Below, piece by piece: positions 25,062 to 32,693 of a stretch of DNA of 64,000 bases (positions are counted from its first letter, which is position 1; the number at the start of each line of letters is the position of its first letter). A model generated the notes under the pieces. It ran no database searches, was not told the DNA's origin, and saw only the letters and a list, made by a program, of their open reading frames with translations. The position numbers and the translations under genes were made by a program. The DNA is from Agrococcus carbonis (GTDB lineage: Bacteria > Actinomycetota > Actinomycetes > Actinomycetales > Microbacteriaceae), in the NCBI RefSeq assembly GCF_900104705.1, contig NZ_LT629734.1:682001-746000 (forward strand), read 5' to 3'.

Positions 25062-26315
25062 TCAGCCGAGCGCGCGGGCGACCGCGCGCGCTGCCTGCGA
25101 GCCTGCGACGAGCGCTCCCTGGATGGACGCGGTCGCGCGATGGTCGCCGGTCACGAGTGTGCGCTCCCCCGTCCATGCGGGCTCGCGGGCGATCGGCCCC
25201 GGCGGCTGCGCGGGCGTCGTGTGCGGGAGGACGTGGTGCGCCAGCACCTCCCATCGGCGCGTCGAGGTGCCGTAGAGGCGCGCGAGATCGCGGCGCACGT
25301 CTTCCTCGCCAGCGTGTTCGCCGGAGCGGTCGAGCAGCGTGGTCGCCTCGACGAGGGCCCGCCCCGCCGGCGCGTAGGAGGGCGCGGCCTCGCTGATCGC
25401 GGCGGTGTGCTGCACCGGCCCTGCGGGACCTCCGCCGGGCCGCGAGGCGTCGAGCACCAGGAACGGCCCGGTGCGCGGCCGACCGGTGGCGCGGAACCAC
25501 CAGGTCGTCAGCCCGTGCGTCTCCGGGGTCGGCAGGGAGGTCAGGTCGCCGACGTGCTGCGGTCCCACCGCGACCACGGCCGCGCGGGCACGCAGCCGGC
25601 CGGTGTCGGTGACGACCTCGACCGCATCCGTCCGCTCGCGCAGCTCGCGCGCCGCCGTGCCGAGCCGCACGGGAGCCGCGAGGCCGGCGGCCAGCTGCTC
25701 GGGCAGCGCCTGCATGCCTGCGCGCGGCAGACCGGGTGCGCCGAGCGCGAAGGCTCGAAGCAGCAGTCGCGCGTAGTTCGCCGAGGTCGCGCCGTCGGCG
25801 TCGGCGAGCACGCCGGCGAGGAAGGTGTCGAGCACATCGCGCCGCAGCGGCCCGGTGAGGCCCGCGCGGTCGAGGGATGCGCGCAGCGTCTCGTCGTGCT
25901 CGGCGCGGGAGGCGACGCGCGCGTCGAGCAGGGTGGGGCCGAGCCACCGGGCCAGCGCGAGTGCGTCCCGCGGCGCGACGATGCCGCTCGTGACGGTGGA
26001 GAGCAGATGCTGCGGGTGGCGCGCCGGATGCGCCAGCCGCGTCGTGCGGTCTCCGCTGCGCACGATGGCGCCGACACCGAAGCGCTGGATCCCGAGCTCA
26101 GGCACGTCGATCCAGCGGCGCACCGCGGGGTAGGCGGGGTTCAGCACCTGGAAGCCGCGGTCGACGAGGAAGCCGTCGACGCGGTCGGTGCGGATGCGCC
26201 CGCCGACGGCGTCCTCCGCCTCCAGCACGAGCACCGAGCGGCCACCGGCCTCGAGCCGTCGGGCAGTCTGCAGGCCGGCGATCCCCGCCCCGATCACGAT
26301 CACGTCGGCGTCCAT
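25062..26315 (-). CDS. FAD-dependent amine oxidase / phytoene-desaturase-like protein
   Basis: 417 residues. It starts MDADVIVIGAGIAGLQTARRLE, the FAD dinucleotide-binding motif, followed by EAEDAVGGRIRTD, the family's second glycine-rich motif. The C-terminal GDHRATASIQGALVAGSQAARAV is the closing FAD-contact motif. It belongs to the NAD(P)/FAD amine-oxidase clan; the substrate could be an amine or a carotenoid-like lipid. A much longer open frame upstream is antisense to other genes and is rejected. Confidence 0.8.
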   Translation of the reverse strand: MDADVIVIGAGIAGLQTARRLEAGGRSVLVLEAEDAVGGRIRTDRVDGFLVDRGFQVLNPAYPAVRRWIDVPELGIQRFGVGAIVRSGDRTTRLAHPARHPQHLLSTVTSGIVAPRDALALARWLGPTLLDARVASRAEHDETLRASLDRAGLTGPLRRDVLDTFLAGVLADADGATSANYARLLLRAFALGAPGLPRAGMQALPEQLAAGLAAPVRLGTAARELRERTDAVEVVTDTGRLRARAAVVAVGPQHVGDLTSLPTPETHGLTTWWFRATGRPRTGPFLVLDASRPGGGPAGPVQHTAAISEAAPSYAPAGRALVEATTLLDRSGEHAGEEDVRRDLARLYGTSTRRWEVLAHHVLPHTTPAQPPGPIAREPAWTGERTLVTGDHRATASIQGALVAGSQAARAVARALG

Positions 26316-26438
26316 GCGGCTCCCCTCGCCCGTCGGCGCCAGTCTGCCGCCTCGGCTCTGGGCGCGCAGCGGGCGGATGCGGTGGGGGTCGTGGAGGGCG
26401 GATGCGTGCAGTGCGCACGCGGTGCCGTGCGGCCCGGC

Positions 26439-26444
26439 TACGGT
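26439..26444 (+). promoter_or_regulatory. Candidate -10 box, leaderless DksA-like gene
   Basis: TACGGT, then GGCGGC, then the ATG at 26451. Spacing and spacer are identical to those at thpR. Confidence 0.45.
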
Positions 26445-26450
26445 GGCGGC

Positions 26451-26840
26451 ATGGCAGCAGGCACCGAGGCGACCCGCGACGAGCGAGCGCCGATGCCCGA
26501 CGGCCGCGCAGCGCGCGCCGCGAGCGTCGAGGCGCGTCGACGGGCGGTGCGCGACGCGCTCGCGGAGGTCGATCGCGAGCTCGCCGACCTGCGCGGCATG
26601 CGCGAGGTCCTCAGCGATGACGACGAGCACGATCCCGACGGCGTCTCGATGTCGTCGGAGTGGTCGCGGCTGGAAGGCCTGCGGCAGGCGCGGCTGGCCG
26701 AGCTGGCGGAGGTCGAGGCGGCGGCCGCCCGCATCGCCAGCGGGGAGGACGGCATCTGCGCCGTGTGCGGGCGGCCGATCGCGCCGGAGCGGCTGGAGGC
26801 GCGGCCGCAGGCGACGACCTGCATCGACTGCGCGCGCTGA
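26451..26840 (+). CDS. TraR/DksA-type C4 zinc-finger protein
   Basis: 129 residues. A long helical hairpin (about 20-90) is followed by a four-Cys zinc finger, C103-A-V-C106 ... C124-I-D-C127. This is the shape of DksA-like proteins, which enter the secondary channel of RNA polymerase. The coiled-coil tip lacks an obvious DksA DxxDxA; SDDDEHDPDG lies nearby. Actual binding to RNA polymerase is inference. Confidence 0.8.
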   Translation: MAAGTEATRDERAPMPDGRAARAASVEARRRAVRDALAEVDRELADLRGMREVLSDDDEHDPDGVSMSSEWSRLEGLRQARLAELAEVEAAAARIASGEDGICAVCGRPIAPERLEARPQATTCIDCAR

Positions 26841-26856
26841 CGCAGGCGTCCGACCG

Positions 26857-27174
26857 TCAGCGGTCGCGCACCGCGGCGATGCCGAGGGCGGCGGCAGCCT
26901 CGTCGACGGCCCGCGCGAGCCGCACGTCGCGCACCGTGATGCCGCCCGCGTCGTGGCTCGAGAGCGTGACGCCGACGGCGCCGTAGGTGAGCGCGATGTC
27001 AGGGTGGTGGTCCGCCGCCTCGGCGGCGGCACCGATGCGGTTGACCAGCTCGAGGCCCTTCGCGAAGGACTTCGTGCGGAACCGGGCGACCAGGGCGTCG
27101 CCGACGCGGCGCCAGTCCGCGAGCCCGGCGTCGTCGATCTGGTCCTGCGTGAGGAGCTGCTGGGGATCGCTCAT
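26857..27174 (-). CDS. Pterin-4a-carbinolamine dehydratase
   Basis: 105 residues, the full length of the family. The active-site signature AADHHPDIALTYGAVGVTLSSHDAGGIT carries the His pair. It dehydrates 4a-hydroxytetrahydropterin during recycling of the cofactor of aromatic amino acid hydroxylases, or serves as a Moco-related protein in bacteria lacking these enzymes. It is divergent from a paralog fused to a VOC domain; 47 bases separate the starts. Confidence 0.85.
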   Translation of the reverse strand: MSDPQQLLTQDQIDDAGLADWRRVGDALVARFRTKSFAKGLELVNRIGAAAEAADHHPDIALTYGAVGVTLSSHDAGGITVRDVRLARAVDEAAAALGIAAVRDR

Positions 27175-27221
27175 GCGCCCATCCTGCCGCTCCGGCCGCC
27201 ACGGGAGTAGGGTTCCCGGCC

Positions 27222-27926
27222 ATGGACATGCTGTCGGGTACGCAGATCGCCGAGGCCGGCCTCGCCGACTGGCGAAAGCTGGCGCAGGGGCTGCACGCCC
27301 GCTACCTCGTCGACGGGTTCGGCGTCGCCGCGCGCTTCGTCGCCGCTGTCGCCGAAGCCGGCGACGCCCTCGGCCACCATCCGCGCGTCTCGATGAGCGC
27401 GCGGCAAGTGGACCTCAAGCTGAGCAGCGACGACGCGATCTACCGTGACGGCGACACCGAGCACGTCGTCGAGTGGGTGACGGCGAAGGACGTCGACCTC
27501 GCGCGCCGCATCACCGCGATCGCCGCCGAGCACGGGCTCACGGCCGACCCCGGCGCGGTCAGCGTCATCGAGCTCGGCCTCGACACCGCGCGGTCGGCGA
27601 CCATCGCGCCCGTCTGGGCGGCGCTGCTGACCGGCGACGCGGCGGCCCAGGGCCACGGCTCCCCGAGCGACGAGATCCGGGATGCGTCGGGCCGGGTGCC
27701 GAACCTGTGGTTCGGCGACGCCGATGGCGGCGAGAGCGCTTCGCAGCGCTTCCACCTCGAGGTGTACGTGGCGCCGGAGGTCGCCGAGCAGCGGATCGCC
27801 GCCGCGGTCGCCGCCGGCGGCACCGTCGTCGACGACAGCGATGCGCCGTCGCTCACGGTCATCGCCGATCAGGACGGCAACACCGGCGTCGTCTGCGTCG
27901 ACACCTCGGCTGCGCCGCAGTCCTGA
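27222..27926 (+). CDS. Fusion: pterin-dehydratase-like domain + VOC-like domain
   Basis: 234 residues. Residues 1-~105 are a second pterin-4a-carbinolamine dehydratase-like domain (LADWRKLAQGLHARYLVDGF...GHHPRVSMSARQVDLKL) and align with the divergent stand-alone enzyme. Residues ~120-230 are VOC-like (PVWAALLTGD...RVPNLWFGDADGG...QDGNTGVVCVD). The second His of the catalytic pair is followed by PRV instead of PDI. The fusion may bind a pterin or an unrelated ligand. TAGGGT lies 8 nt before the ATG. Confidence 0.75.
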   Translation: MDMLSGTQIAEAGLADWRKLAQGLHARYLVDGFGVAARFVAAVAEAGDALGHHPRVSMSARQVDLKLSSDDAIYRDGDTEHVVEWVTAKDVDLARRITAIAAEHGLTADPGAVSVIELGLDTARSATIAPVWAALLTGDAAAQGHGSPSDEIRDASGRVPNLWFGDADGGESASQRFHLEVYVAPEVAEQRIAAAVAAGGTVVDDSDAPSLTVIADQDGNTGVVCVDTSAAPQS

Positions 27927-27949
27927 GGCGCACACCCCCGACAACGGGC

Positions 27950-28022
27950 GAACGCCCCTCGCGCAGCTGCGCTGAGGGGCGTTCGCGTGGCCGTCACCAA
28001 GACATCGAGCGTCCCGGGAGCG
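27950..28022. terminator. Bidirectional hairpin plus conserved flank (copy 2 of the element)
   Basis: GAACGCCCCTC (27,950-27,960) pairs perfectly with GAGGGGCGTTC (27,974-27,984). It lies between convergent genes. The following ~40 bases (GCGTGGCC...CCAAG.CATCG.GCG.CCC.GGAG) repeat those after the hairpin at 24,873. Confidence 0.7.
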
Positions 28023-28103
28023 CCGGCCGTCAGGCTCGCGGACGAACCTGAGTGCCAGCGGGGATGTCTCCCTGGAATCGATGTGCGACGCGGTCCGCTC
28101 GGG

Positions 28104-29051
28104 TCAGTCGGCGACCTTCGCGACGAGGCGGCCGACTGAGGTGCCGTCCATGAGCTGCTGGATGCCGTCGGGGATCTGCTCGAAGTCGATCTCGGTGATC
28201 GTCGGCTTGAGGTCGCCCGAGGCCATGTAGCGCATGGTCTCCTCGATGTCGTTCTTGCTGCCGCCCATGGATCCGTGCAGCTGCTTGCGGCCGAGGATGA
28301 GCGAGTAGGTGTCGATGGTCGACTCGAGCTTGCCCATGCCGACCTGCACGACGCGGCCACCGCCGGACGACTTGACGGCCTTGAGCGCATCCGCCGTCGT
28401 CACGCCGAAGCCGGCGTAGTCGATGATCACGTCGAGCTCGACGTCGGCGAACTCGGTGATCGACTTCGCGACCTTCGTCGCGCCCGCCTCGCGGATGCGG
28501 TCCCAGATCGACTCGTTGACCTCGGCGACGTACACGTCGGCGCCGCGCAGCTTCGCGACGCGCGCACCGATCTGGCCGAGGCCGCCGAAGCCGATGACGC
28601 CGACCTTCATGCCGGCCTCGACACCCGCGGTCGAGAGCGCGCCGACGGAGGTCATGCCGGCGTCGGTCGCGGCGGCGGCCTGCGCGAAGGAGACCTCGTC
28701 GGGGATCGCGACGAGCGCGTCGGTCGACACCTCGGCGCGGTCCTCCCAGGCGCCGTTGACCATGTAGCCCATGATCTCGGCGAGCGGCCAGACGGCGACG
28801 CGGTCGCCGACCTTCCAGTCGGTCACACCCTCGCCGACCTCGCTGATGACACCGGCGGTCTCGTGGCCGGGGACGACGGGGAGCTCCTTCATCGTCGAGA
28901 GCCACTTCTCGTCCTCGAGGATGCCGACGTCGGAGTGGCAGAGGCCCGCGGCCTTGACGTCGATGACGACCTTGCCGGGGCCCGCGGTGGGCTCCTCGAT
29001 GTCGACCCGCTCGAAGGGCTTGTGGGTGCCGACGAACTGCCATGCGCGCAT
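28104..29051 (-). CDS. Zinc-type alcohol dehydrogenase lacking the structural-zinc lobe
   Basis: 315 residues from the ATG at 29051, which has AAGGAG upstream. GLCHSDVGILEDEKW and VPGHETAGVI supply the catalytic-zinc Cys38 and His; VGVIGFGGLGQIG near 160 binds NAD(P). After GDRVAVWPLAEIMGYMVNGAWEDRAEV the four-Cys structural zinc lobe of ordinary ADHs is missing, and C38 is the only Cys in the protein, which explains the short length. Physiological substrate unknown. The AT-rich leader (AAAATTTGAACAACC) stands out in this genome. Confidence 0.82.
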   Translation of the reverse strand: MRAWQFVGTHKPFERVDIEEPTAGPGKVVIDVKAAGLCHSDVGILEDEKWLSTMKELPVVPGHETAGVISEVGEGVTDWKVGDRVAVWPLAEIMGYMVNGAWEDRAEVSTDALVAIPDEVSFAQAAAATDAGMTSVGALSTAGVEAGMKVGVIGFGGLGQIGARVAKLRGADVYVAEVNESIWDRIREAGATKVAKSITEFADVELDVIIDYAGFGVTTADALKAVKSSGGGRVVQVGMGKLESTIDTYSLILGRKQLHGSMGGSKNDIEETMRYMASGDLKPTITEIDFEQIPDGIQQLMDGTSVGRLVAKVAD

Positions 29052-29252
29052 GATGCTCTCCTTAAAATTTGAACAACCTGCGATCGAGTCTACGCCGCTC
29101 TGCGAAGGCGGGCCAGCGCGGGCCCGGTCGGTTCGCCGCCAGCGTATGACGGGCATACCGTGGGCGACAGAGGCGTTGCAGGGCCGAGCGCGCGGGCCGG
29201 CGGATGCGGCTGCGCACGTGCGCCGCTGGCCCCTCGGGCGCGCGTGTTCCGA

Positions 29253-29978
29253 TCAGACCACCGAGCGGCGGATCGCCTCGAGCCGCTCGATCGCGAGATC
29301 GATGAGCTCGATGTCGGTGCCGCGCACGACGATGTTCGTGCCGTAGCCCGACGCGTCGCGGAACGGGTAGGAGCCGACGCTGAGCGTGCGGAACTCGTCG
29401 GCGAGCGCGCGCAGCGGGGCGGCGATCCGCCCCTCCCCCACGTCGAAGCGAAGCTCGCGCGACAGCACCGGCTTGCCGGAGTCGAGGCCGGGCAGCAGCT
29501 CGTCGAGCATGGCGACGAAGATCTCCGGCACCCCGGCCATCACGTGCACGTTGCCGACGCTGAAGCCCGGCGCGCCGCTCATCCGGTTGACGATGAGCGC
29601 GGCGCCGTGCGGGATGCGCGCCATGCGCAGGTGCTCGTCGGTGAGCGTGCGTCCGGCGCCGACCGCCGCCTGCAGGTGCGCGCGGGCGTCCTCGCGCACG
29701 TCGATCCCGACACCGAACGCGTCGGCCACCGCATCCGCCGTGATGTCGTCGTGCGTGGGGCCGATGCCGCCTGACGTGAACACGTGCGCGTGCGCTCCCC
29801 GGAGCGCCGTGATCGCGTCGACGATGACGGCGTGGTCGTCGGGCACCACCCGGATCTCGCGCAGGTCGATGCCGACCTGGGTCAGCCGCCCGGCCAGGTG
29901 GTAGGCGTTCGCCTCACGAGTGCGGCCCGAGAGGATCTCGTCGCCGATCACGAGCATCGCGGCGGTGGGGTTCGACAT
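29253..29978 (-). CDS. CinA/MoaB-like molybdopterin-binding domain protein
   Basis: 241 residues. The N-terminal ~165 residues form the MoCF_biosynth fold with VIGDEILSGR near residue 10 and FTSGGIGPTHDDIT near 66. The rest resembles the small linker domain of CinA; the deamidase (CinA-C) domain is absent. Stand-alone forms are usually annotated competence/damage-inducible protein A or nicotinamide-nucleotide-related; activity here is uncertain. Confidence 0.82.
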   Translation of the reverse strand: MSNPTAAMLVIGDEILSGRTREANAYHLAGRLTQVGIDLREIRVVPDDHAVIVDAITALRGAHAHVFTSGGIGPTHDDITADAVADAFGVGIDVREDARAHLQAAVGAGRTLTDEHLRMARIPHGAALIVNRMSGAPGFSVGNVHVMAGVPEIFVAMLDELLPGLDSGKPVLSRELRFDVGEGRIAAPLRALADEFRTLSVGSYPFRDASGYGTNIVVRGTDIELIDLAIERLEAIRRSVV

Positions 29979-30025
29979 GGGTCAAGCCTGCCAGGCGCTG
30001 GCCAGGGTCGCCTGCACACGTCCCA

Positions 30026-30045
30026 TATGCTTAGTGCACGAACTA
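30026..30045. promoter_or_regulatory. Candidate promoter and operator of the small membrane protein
   Basis: TATGCT (30,026-30,031) is followed at once by TAGT-N6-ACTA (30,032-30,045), a short inverted repeat. The arrangement resembles MarR-type sites overlapping a start point, and a MarR gene lies just downstream. Arms are only 4 bp, so this is tentative. Confidence 0.3.
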
Positions 30046-30073
30046 TCGGGCGGACCAACCAGGAGCACGCGCC

Positions 30074-30244
30074 ATGACGACGCAGCAGCAGATCGACGCG
30101 CCGACGGCGAAGCCCCCGCGGGATCCCCAGGCCTTCACCCGCGGCGACCAGCTCGCCTGGAAGATCGTCGCCTATGTGCTCAGCGGCGTCGCGGTCGCCG
30201 GCACCGCTGCGGCGCTCATCGTGTTCGTGGTGCTCGCCACCTGA
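30074..30244 (+). CDS. Small single-helix membrane protein
   Basis: 56 residues starting MTTQQQIDAPTAKPPRD, a polar N-terminus with one hydrophobic helix (about 30-54, IVAYVLSGVAVAGTAAALIV) at the C-terminus. AGGAG precedes the ATG by 9 nt. The family is not recognised; such proteins often modulate a membrane partner. It is convergent with the MarR gene, 16 bases apart. Confidence 0.6.
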   Translation: MTTQQQIDAPTAKPPRDPQAFTRGDQLAWKIVAYVLSGVAVAGTAAALIVFVVLAT

Positions 30245-30260
30245 CGCCGCTCGCGAGCGG

Positions 30261-30725
30261 CTACGCGCTCGGCGCCTGATCCGCCGCACCGATCAACCGC
30301 CCCATGAGCCCGTGCAGCTGCCGCAGCTCGTCGCGGTCGAGGCCGAGCCGCTCGGCCATCGTCGAGGGCACCGCGAGCGCCTGCTCGCGCAGCGCCCGGC
30401 CGCGCTCCGTCACGGTGATGTCGAGGCGGCGCTCGTCGCCCTCGTGCCGCGCCCGCTGCACAAGTCCCGCCGCCTCCAGCCGCTTCACGAGCGGCGACAA
30501 CGTCGCCGGCTCGAGCCGCAGCTGCTCGCCGAGCTCGCGCAGCGACATCGGCGAGGAACCCCACAGCGCGAGCATCACGAGGTATTGCGGATGCGACAGG
30601 CCAAGGGGCGCCAGGACCGGACGGTAGGCGGCTACCACGCTCCGCGACGCGACCGACAGCGCGAAGCACACCTGCCGCTCGAGCAGGAGGTCGTCCTCCT
30701 GCCTCTGCTGCTCACCGGTCGCCAT
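30261..30725 (-). CDS. MarR-family transcriptional regulator
   Basis: 154 residues with the MarR winged-helix: LSHPQYLVMLALWG, MSLRELGEQLRLEPATLSPLVKRLEAAGLVQR (recognition helix) and the wing DERRLDITVTERG. Conserved Cys11-16 (QVCFAL) near the N-terminus recalls OhrR peroxide sensors, where a Cys at this position is the sensor. TAGGAT lies 6 nt before the ATG, so it is probably leaderless. Confidence 0.87.
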   Translation of the reverse strand: MATGEQQRQEDDLLLERQVCFALSVASRSVVAAYRPVLAPLGLSHPQYLVMLALWGSSPMSLRELGEQLRLEPATLSPLVKRLEAAGLVQRARHEGDERRLDITVTERGRALREQALAVPSTMAERLGLDRDELRQLHGLMGRLIGAADQAPSA

Positions 30726-30731
30726 GCCCCG

Positions 30732-30737
30732 ATCCTA
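30732..30737 (-). promoter_or_regulatory. Candidate -10 box, leaderless MarR gene
   Basis: TAGGAT on the minus strand ends 6 nt before the ATG at 30725. Confidence 0.45.
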
Positions 30738-30799
30738 CGGTCGCGCCGCAGCGGCGTCGCGGCTCGCGACGCCGGCCGTCCTGCGGCGATGCGGTGCCG

Positions 30800-31618
30800 T
30801 CACGTGAGGCGGTGGCCGCCGTTGACCGTCACCTGCTCGCCGGTGACGAACGACGCGGCCGAGGAGGCGAGCCACACCACGGCGCCCGCGACATCTGCGG
30901 GCGTCCCCATGCGGCCGAGCGGCACGCGCGCGGTATAGGCCGCGAGGTGCTCGGGCGCCGTCGACGCGTGGCGCTCGACGGGGATCCATCCGGGCGCGAC
31001 GGCGTTCACGTTGATGCCGTCGGCGGCGAGCTCCCGAGCCCACGTGCGCACGAGCGCGAGCTGCGCCGCCTTCGCGGCCGAGTACGCGGACCACCCGACG
31101 TCGGTGCGCTGCGCCAGATCCGACCCGATTATGACGACGCGCCCGCCGCCCGCCGCGCGCATGCCCGGCAGCACCGCCTGCACGAGCAGCAGCGGGCTCA
31201 GCGTGAAGAAGCGCAGCGGCAGCAGCAGGTCTTCCCACGTCATGTGCTCGACCGCGGCCTCCGGCTGTGGCCCGGTCGCGCACGGCACGAGCACGTCGAT
31301 GGGGCCGAACGCGTCCTCGGCCGCCGCTACCGCGGCGCCCACGCCCTCGGGGGTGGTCACGTCGCCCGGCGCGAGGATCGCCTCACCGCCGGCCGCCTGC
31401 ACGGCGTCGACGACTGCGGCCGCGCCGCTGCTCTCCGGCAGGTCGTTGACGGCCACGGCGCATCCGTCGGCGGCGAGCGCCGTCGCGATGGCGGCGCCGA
31501 GGCCCCGCCCGGCGCCGGTCACGAGCGCGACCCGCGGACGCCGCTCGAGCGGCTCGCGGTCCGCAGGCGCACTCGCGTCGGGCCGAGGCGCCGCGGAAGA
31601 GGAGGTGCCAAGGTGCAT
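30800..31618 (-). CDS. Short-chain dehydrogenase/reductase
   Basis: 272 residues from the ATG at 31618; TACTGT lies 7 nt upstream. The TGAGRGLGAAIA nucleotide motif near residue 32 and the catalytic YSAAKAA near 185, with a Ser in GSDLAQ before it, mark a classical NAD(P)-dependent SDR. The ending VTGEQVTVNGGHRL is typical of FabG-like members. It lies just beyond the distal boundary of the cassette array and was probably the original downstream neighbour of ychF. Confidence 0.87.
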   Translation of the reverse strand: MHLGTSSSAAPRPDASAPADREPLERRPRVALVTGAGRGLGAAIATALAADGCAVAVNDLPESSGAAAVVDAVQAAGGEAILAPGDVTTPEGVGAAVAAAEDAFGPIDVLVPCATGPQPEAAVEHMTWEDLLLPLRFFTLSPLLLVQAVLPGMRAAGGGRVVIIGSDLAQRTDVGWSAYSAAKAAQLALVRTWARELAADGINVNAVAPGWIPVERHASTAPEHLAAYTARVPLGRMGTPADVAGAVVWLASSAASFVTGEQVTVNGGHRLT

Positions 31619-31667
31619 GAGCGCAACAGTACGGGTGGAGAAGATCGCGATGGGCTCGCGCCGTCGG

Positions 31668-31716
31668 CTACACGTTGAAGCGGAACTCCACCACGTCGCC
31701 ACAGATACCAACCTCA
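31668..31716 (-). repeat. ychF-end repeat, copy 3 (distal boundary)
   Basis: Read on the minus strand it begins TGAGGTTGGTATCTGTGGCG, where TGA is the NUDIX stop codon, and ends CTTCAACGTGTAG. Bases 31,668-31,700 are identical to 35,635-35,667 of ychF. What follows (toward 31,618) is presumably the original downstream flank of ychF. Confidence 0.8.
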
Positions 31717-32175
31717 GAGATCATCATCGGCTTCGACGCTTCCGAGGCGTGCGCCAAAGCCTGCGCAGAGAACGTGAGCATCCGTCAGCGCCATCCACCA
31801 GCACGTCCAGCTAACGGGTTCGCCTCCACCGGACGAATCCTGTTCGCCGCACGTCCAGCGCTCCGGAACATCCGGATGTACCAGCTCGAGTTGGAAGAAG
31901 TGCCGTTCGTGAACCTCGGGCTTTGCGGGCCACATGTCGTACGATTCGACGCCGAGCGAGCGAACGATCCTGGCGGTGAGGCCGGTCTCTTCTCCCACCT
32001 CGCGCACGACGGCATCCGCAGGCGACTCGCCCTCTGCGATCGACCCAGCGGGCACCTGCACACCGGTGATCTCCATCAGGAAATCGTCATGTGTAAACAC
32101 GAGCAGCTTCCCTTGGCGGACGACGTACCCGACCGCCTTCTTGACCGAACGTCTACCCATGCTCTCGATCGTCAT
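31714..32175 (-). CDS. NUDIX hydrolase (cassette C)
   Basis: 153 residues from the ATG at 32175, whose ATGA overlaps the kinase stop. A perfect Nudix box, GSIAEGESPADAVVREVGEE followed by TGL, lies near residues 44-66. Enzymes of this fold hydrolyse nucleoside diphosphates linked to another moiety; substrate unknown. The stop codon TGA is itself the first triplet of the 49-bp repeat, as at the hydrolase end in cassette B. Codon use is less GC-biased than in the flanking chromosome. Confidence 0.85.
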   Translation of the reverse strand: MTIESMGRRSVKKAVGYVVRQGKLLVFTHDDFLMEITGVQVPAGSIAEGESPADAVVREVGEETGLTARIVRSLGVESYDMWPAKPEVHERHFFQLELVHPDVPERWTCGEQDSSGGGEPVSWTCWWMALTDAHVLCAGFGARLGSVEADDDL

Positions 32176-32693
32176 TCCGCTTCGCCCCACCCGACCTCAG
32201 CAAGCACTTGAGCAAGCGCATCACTCGCGCTGGCGTCAGCGTCAAACACGATCTCCCCCAGTTCGGGAATCCTGTCGGACTCGCGATACCAAGATGAGAC
32301 CTGTTCTTCCGACACTTCAGCTGCGAGCGTCTTCGTGCGGTGCCTCCGCAGAGTTTCCTCCAACCCGAGTTCGTAGACGAACGCACGCGTAGCACCGCGA
32401 TGATCCCGTTGGAGTTGGGTGAGCATGTCACCGTATATCTCCGAATGAAGGATCCCCTCAACAACGACATCCAGGCCGTTGTCGAGAGCAAAGCGAGCCG
32501 ACATGTCGATGTAAGCCACGCTGAGAGCTTGGGGACGATCCCGAACGTGAAGGATCTCTCGGCGCAACGTATCGTGCCCCAGCAAAGCTACTCCCCGCGG
32601 CCGCGCCGCCCTGATCGATTGGGCAAGGAGCGACTTTCCGCTTCCCGAGTTTCCCCGAATGATTATCAGTCGCGAGCTCTGTGAGCCGGTCAT
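32172..32693 (-). CDS. P-loop kinase (cassette C)
   Basis: 173 residues from the ATG at 32693, which lies 6 nt after TACGAA. The P-loop is GNSGSGKS at residues 14-21. Later features, LLGHDTLRREIL, VVVEGILHSEIYGDML and the lid-like ETLRRHRTKTLA, are those of small AAA_33/zeta-toxin-like or uridine-kinase-like phosphotransferases. No antitoxin is visible beside it. It is translationally coupled to the NUDIX gene. An upstream in-frame ATG (32753) would skip the promoter box and is less likely. Confidence 0.75.
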   Translation of the reverse strand: MTGSQSSRLIIIRGNSGSGKSLLAQSIRAARPRGVALLGHDTLRREILHVRDRPQALSVAYIDMSARFALDNGLDVVVEGILHSEIYGDMLTQLQRDHRGATRAFVYELGLEETLRRHRTKTLAAEVSEEQVSSWYRESDRIPELGEIVFDADASASDALAQVLAEVGWGEAE

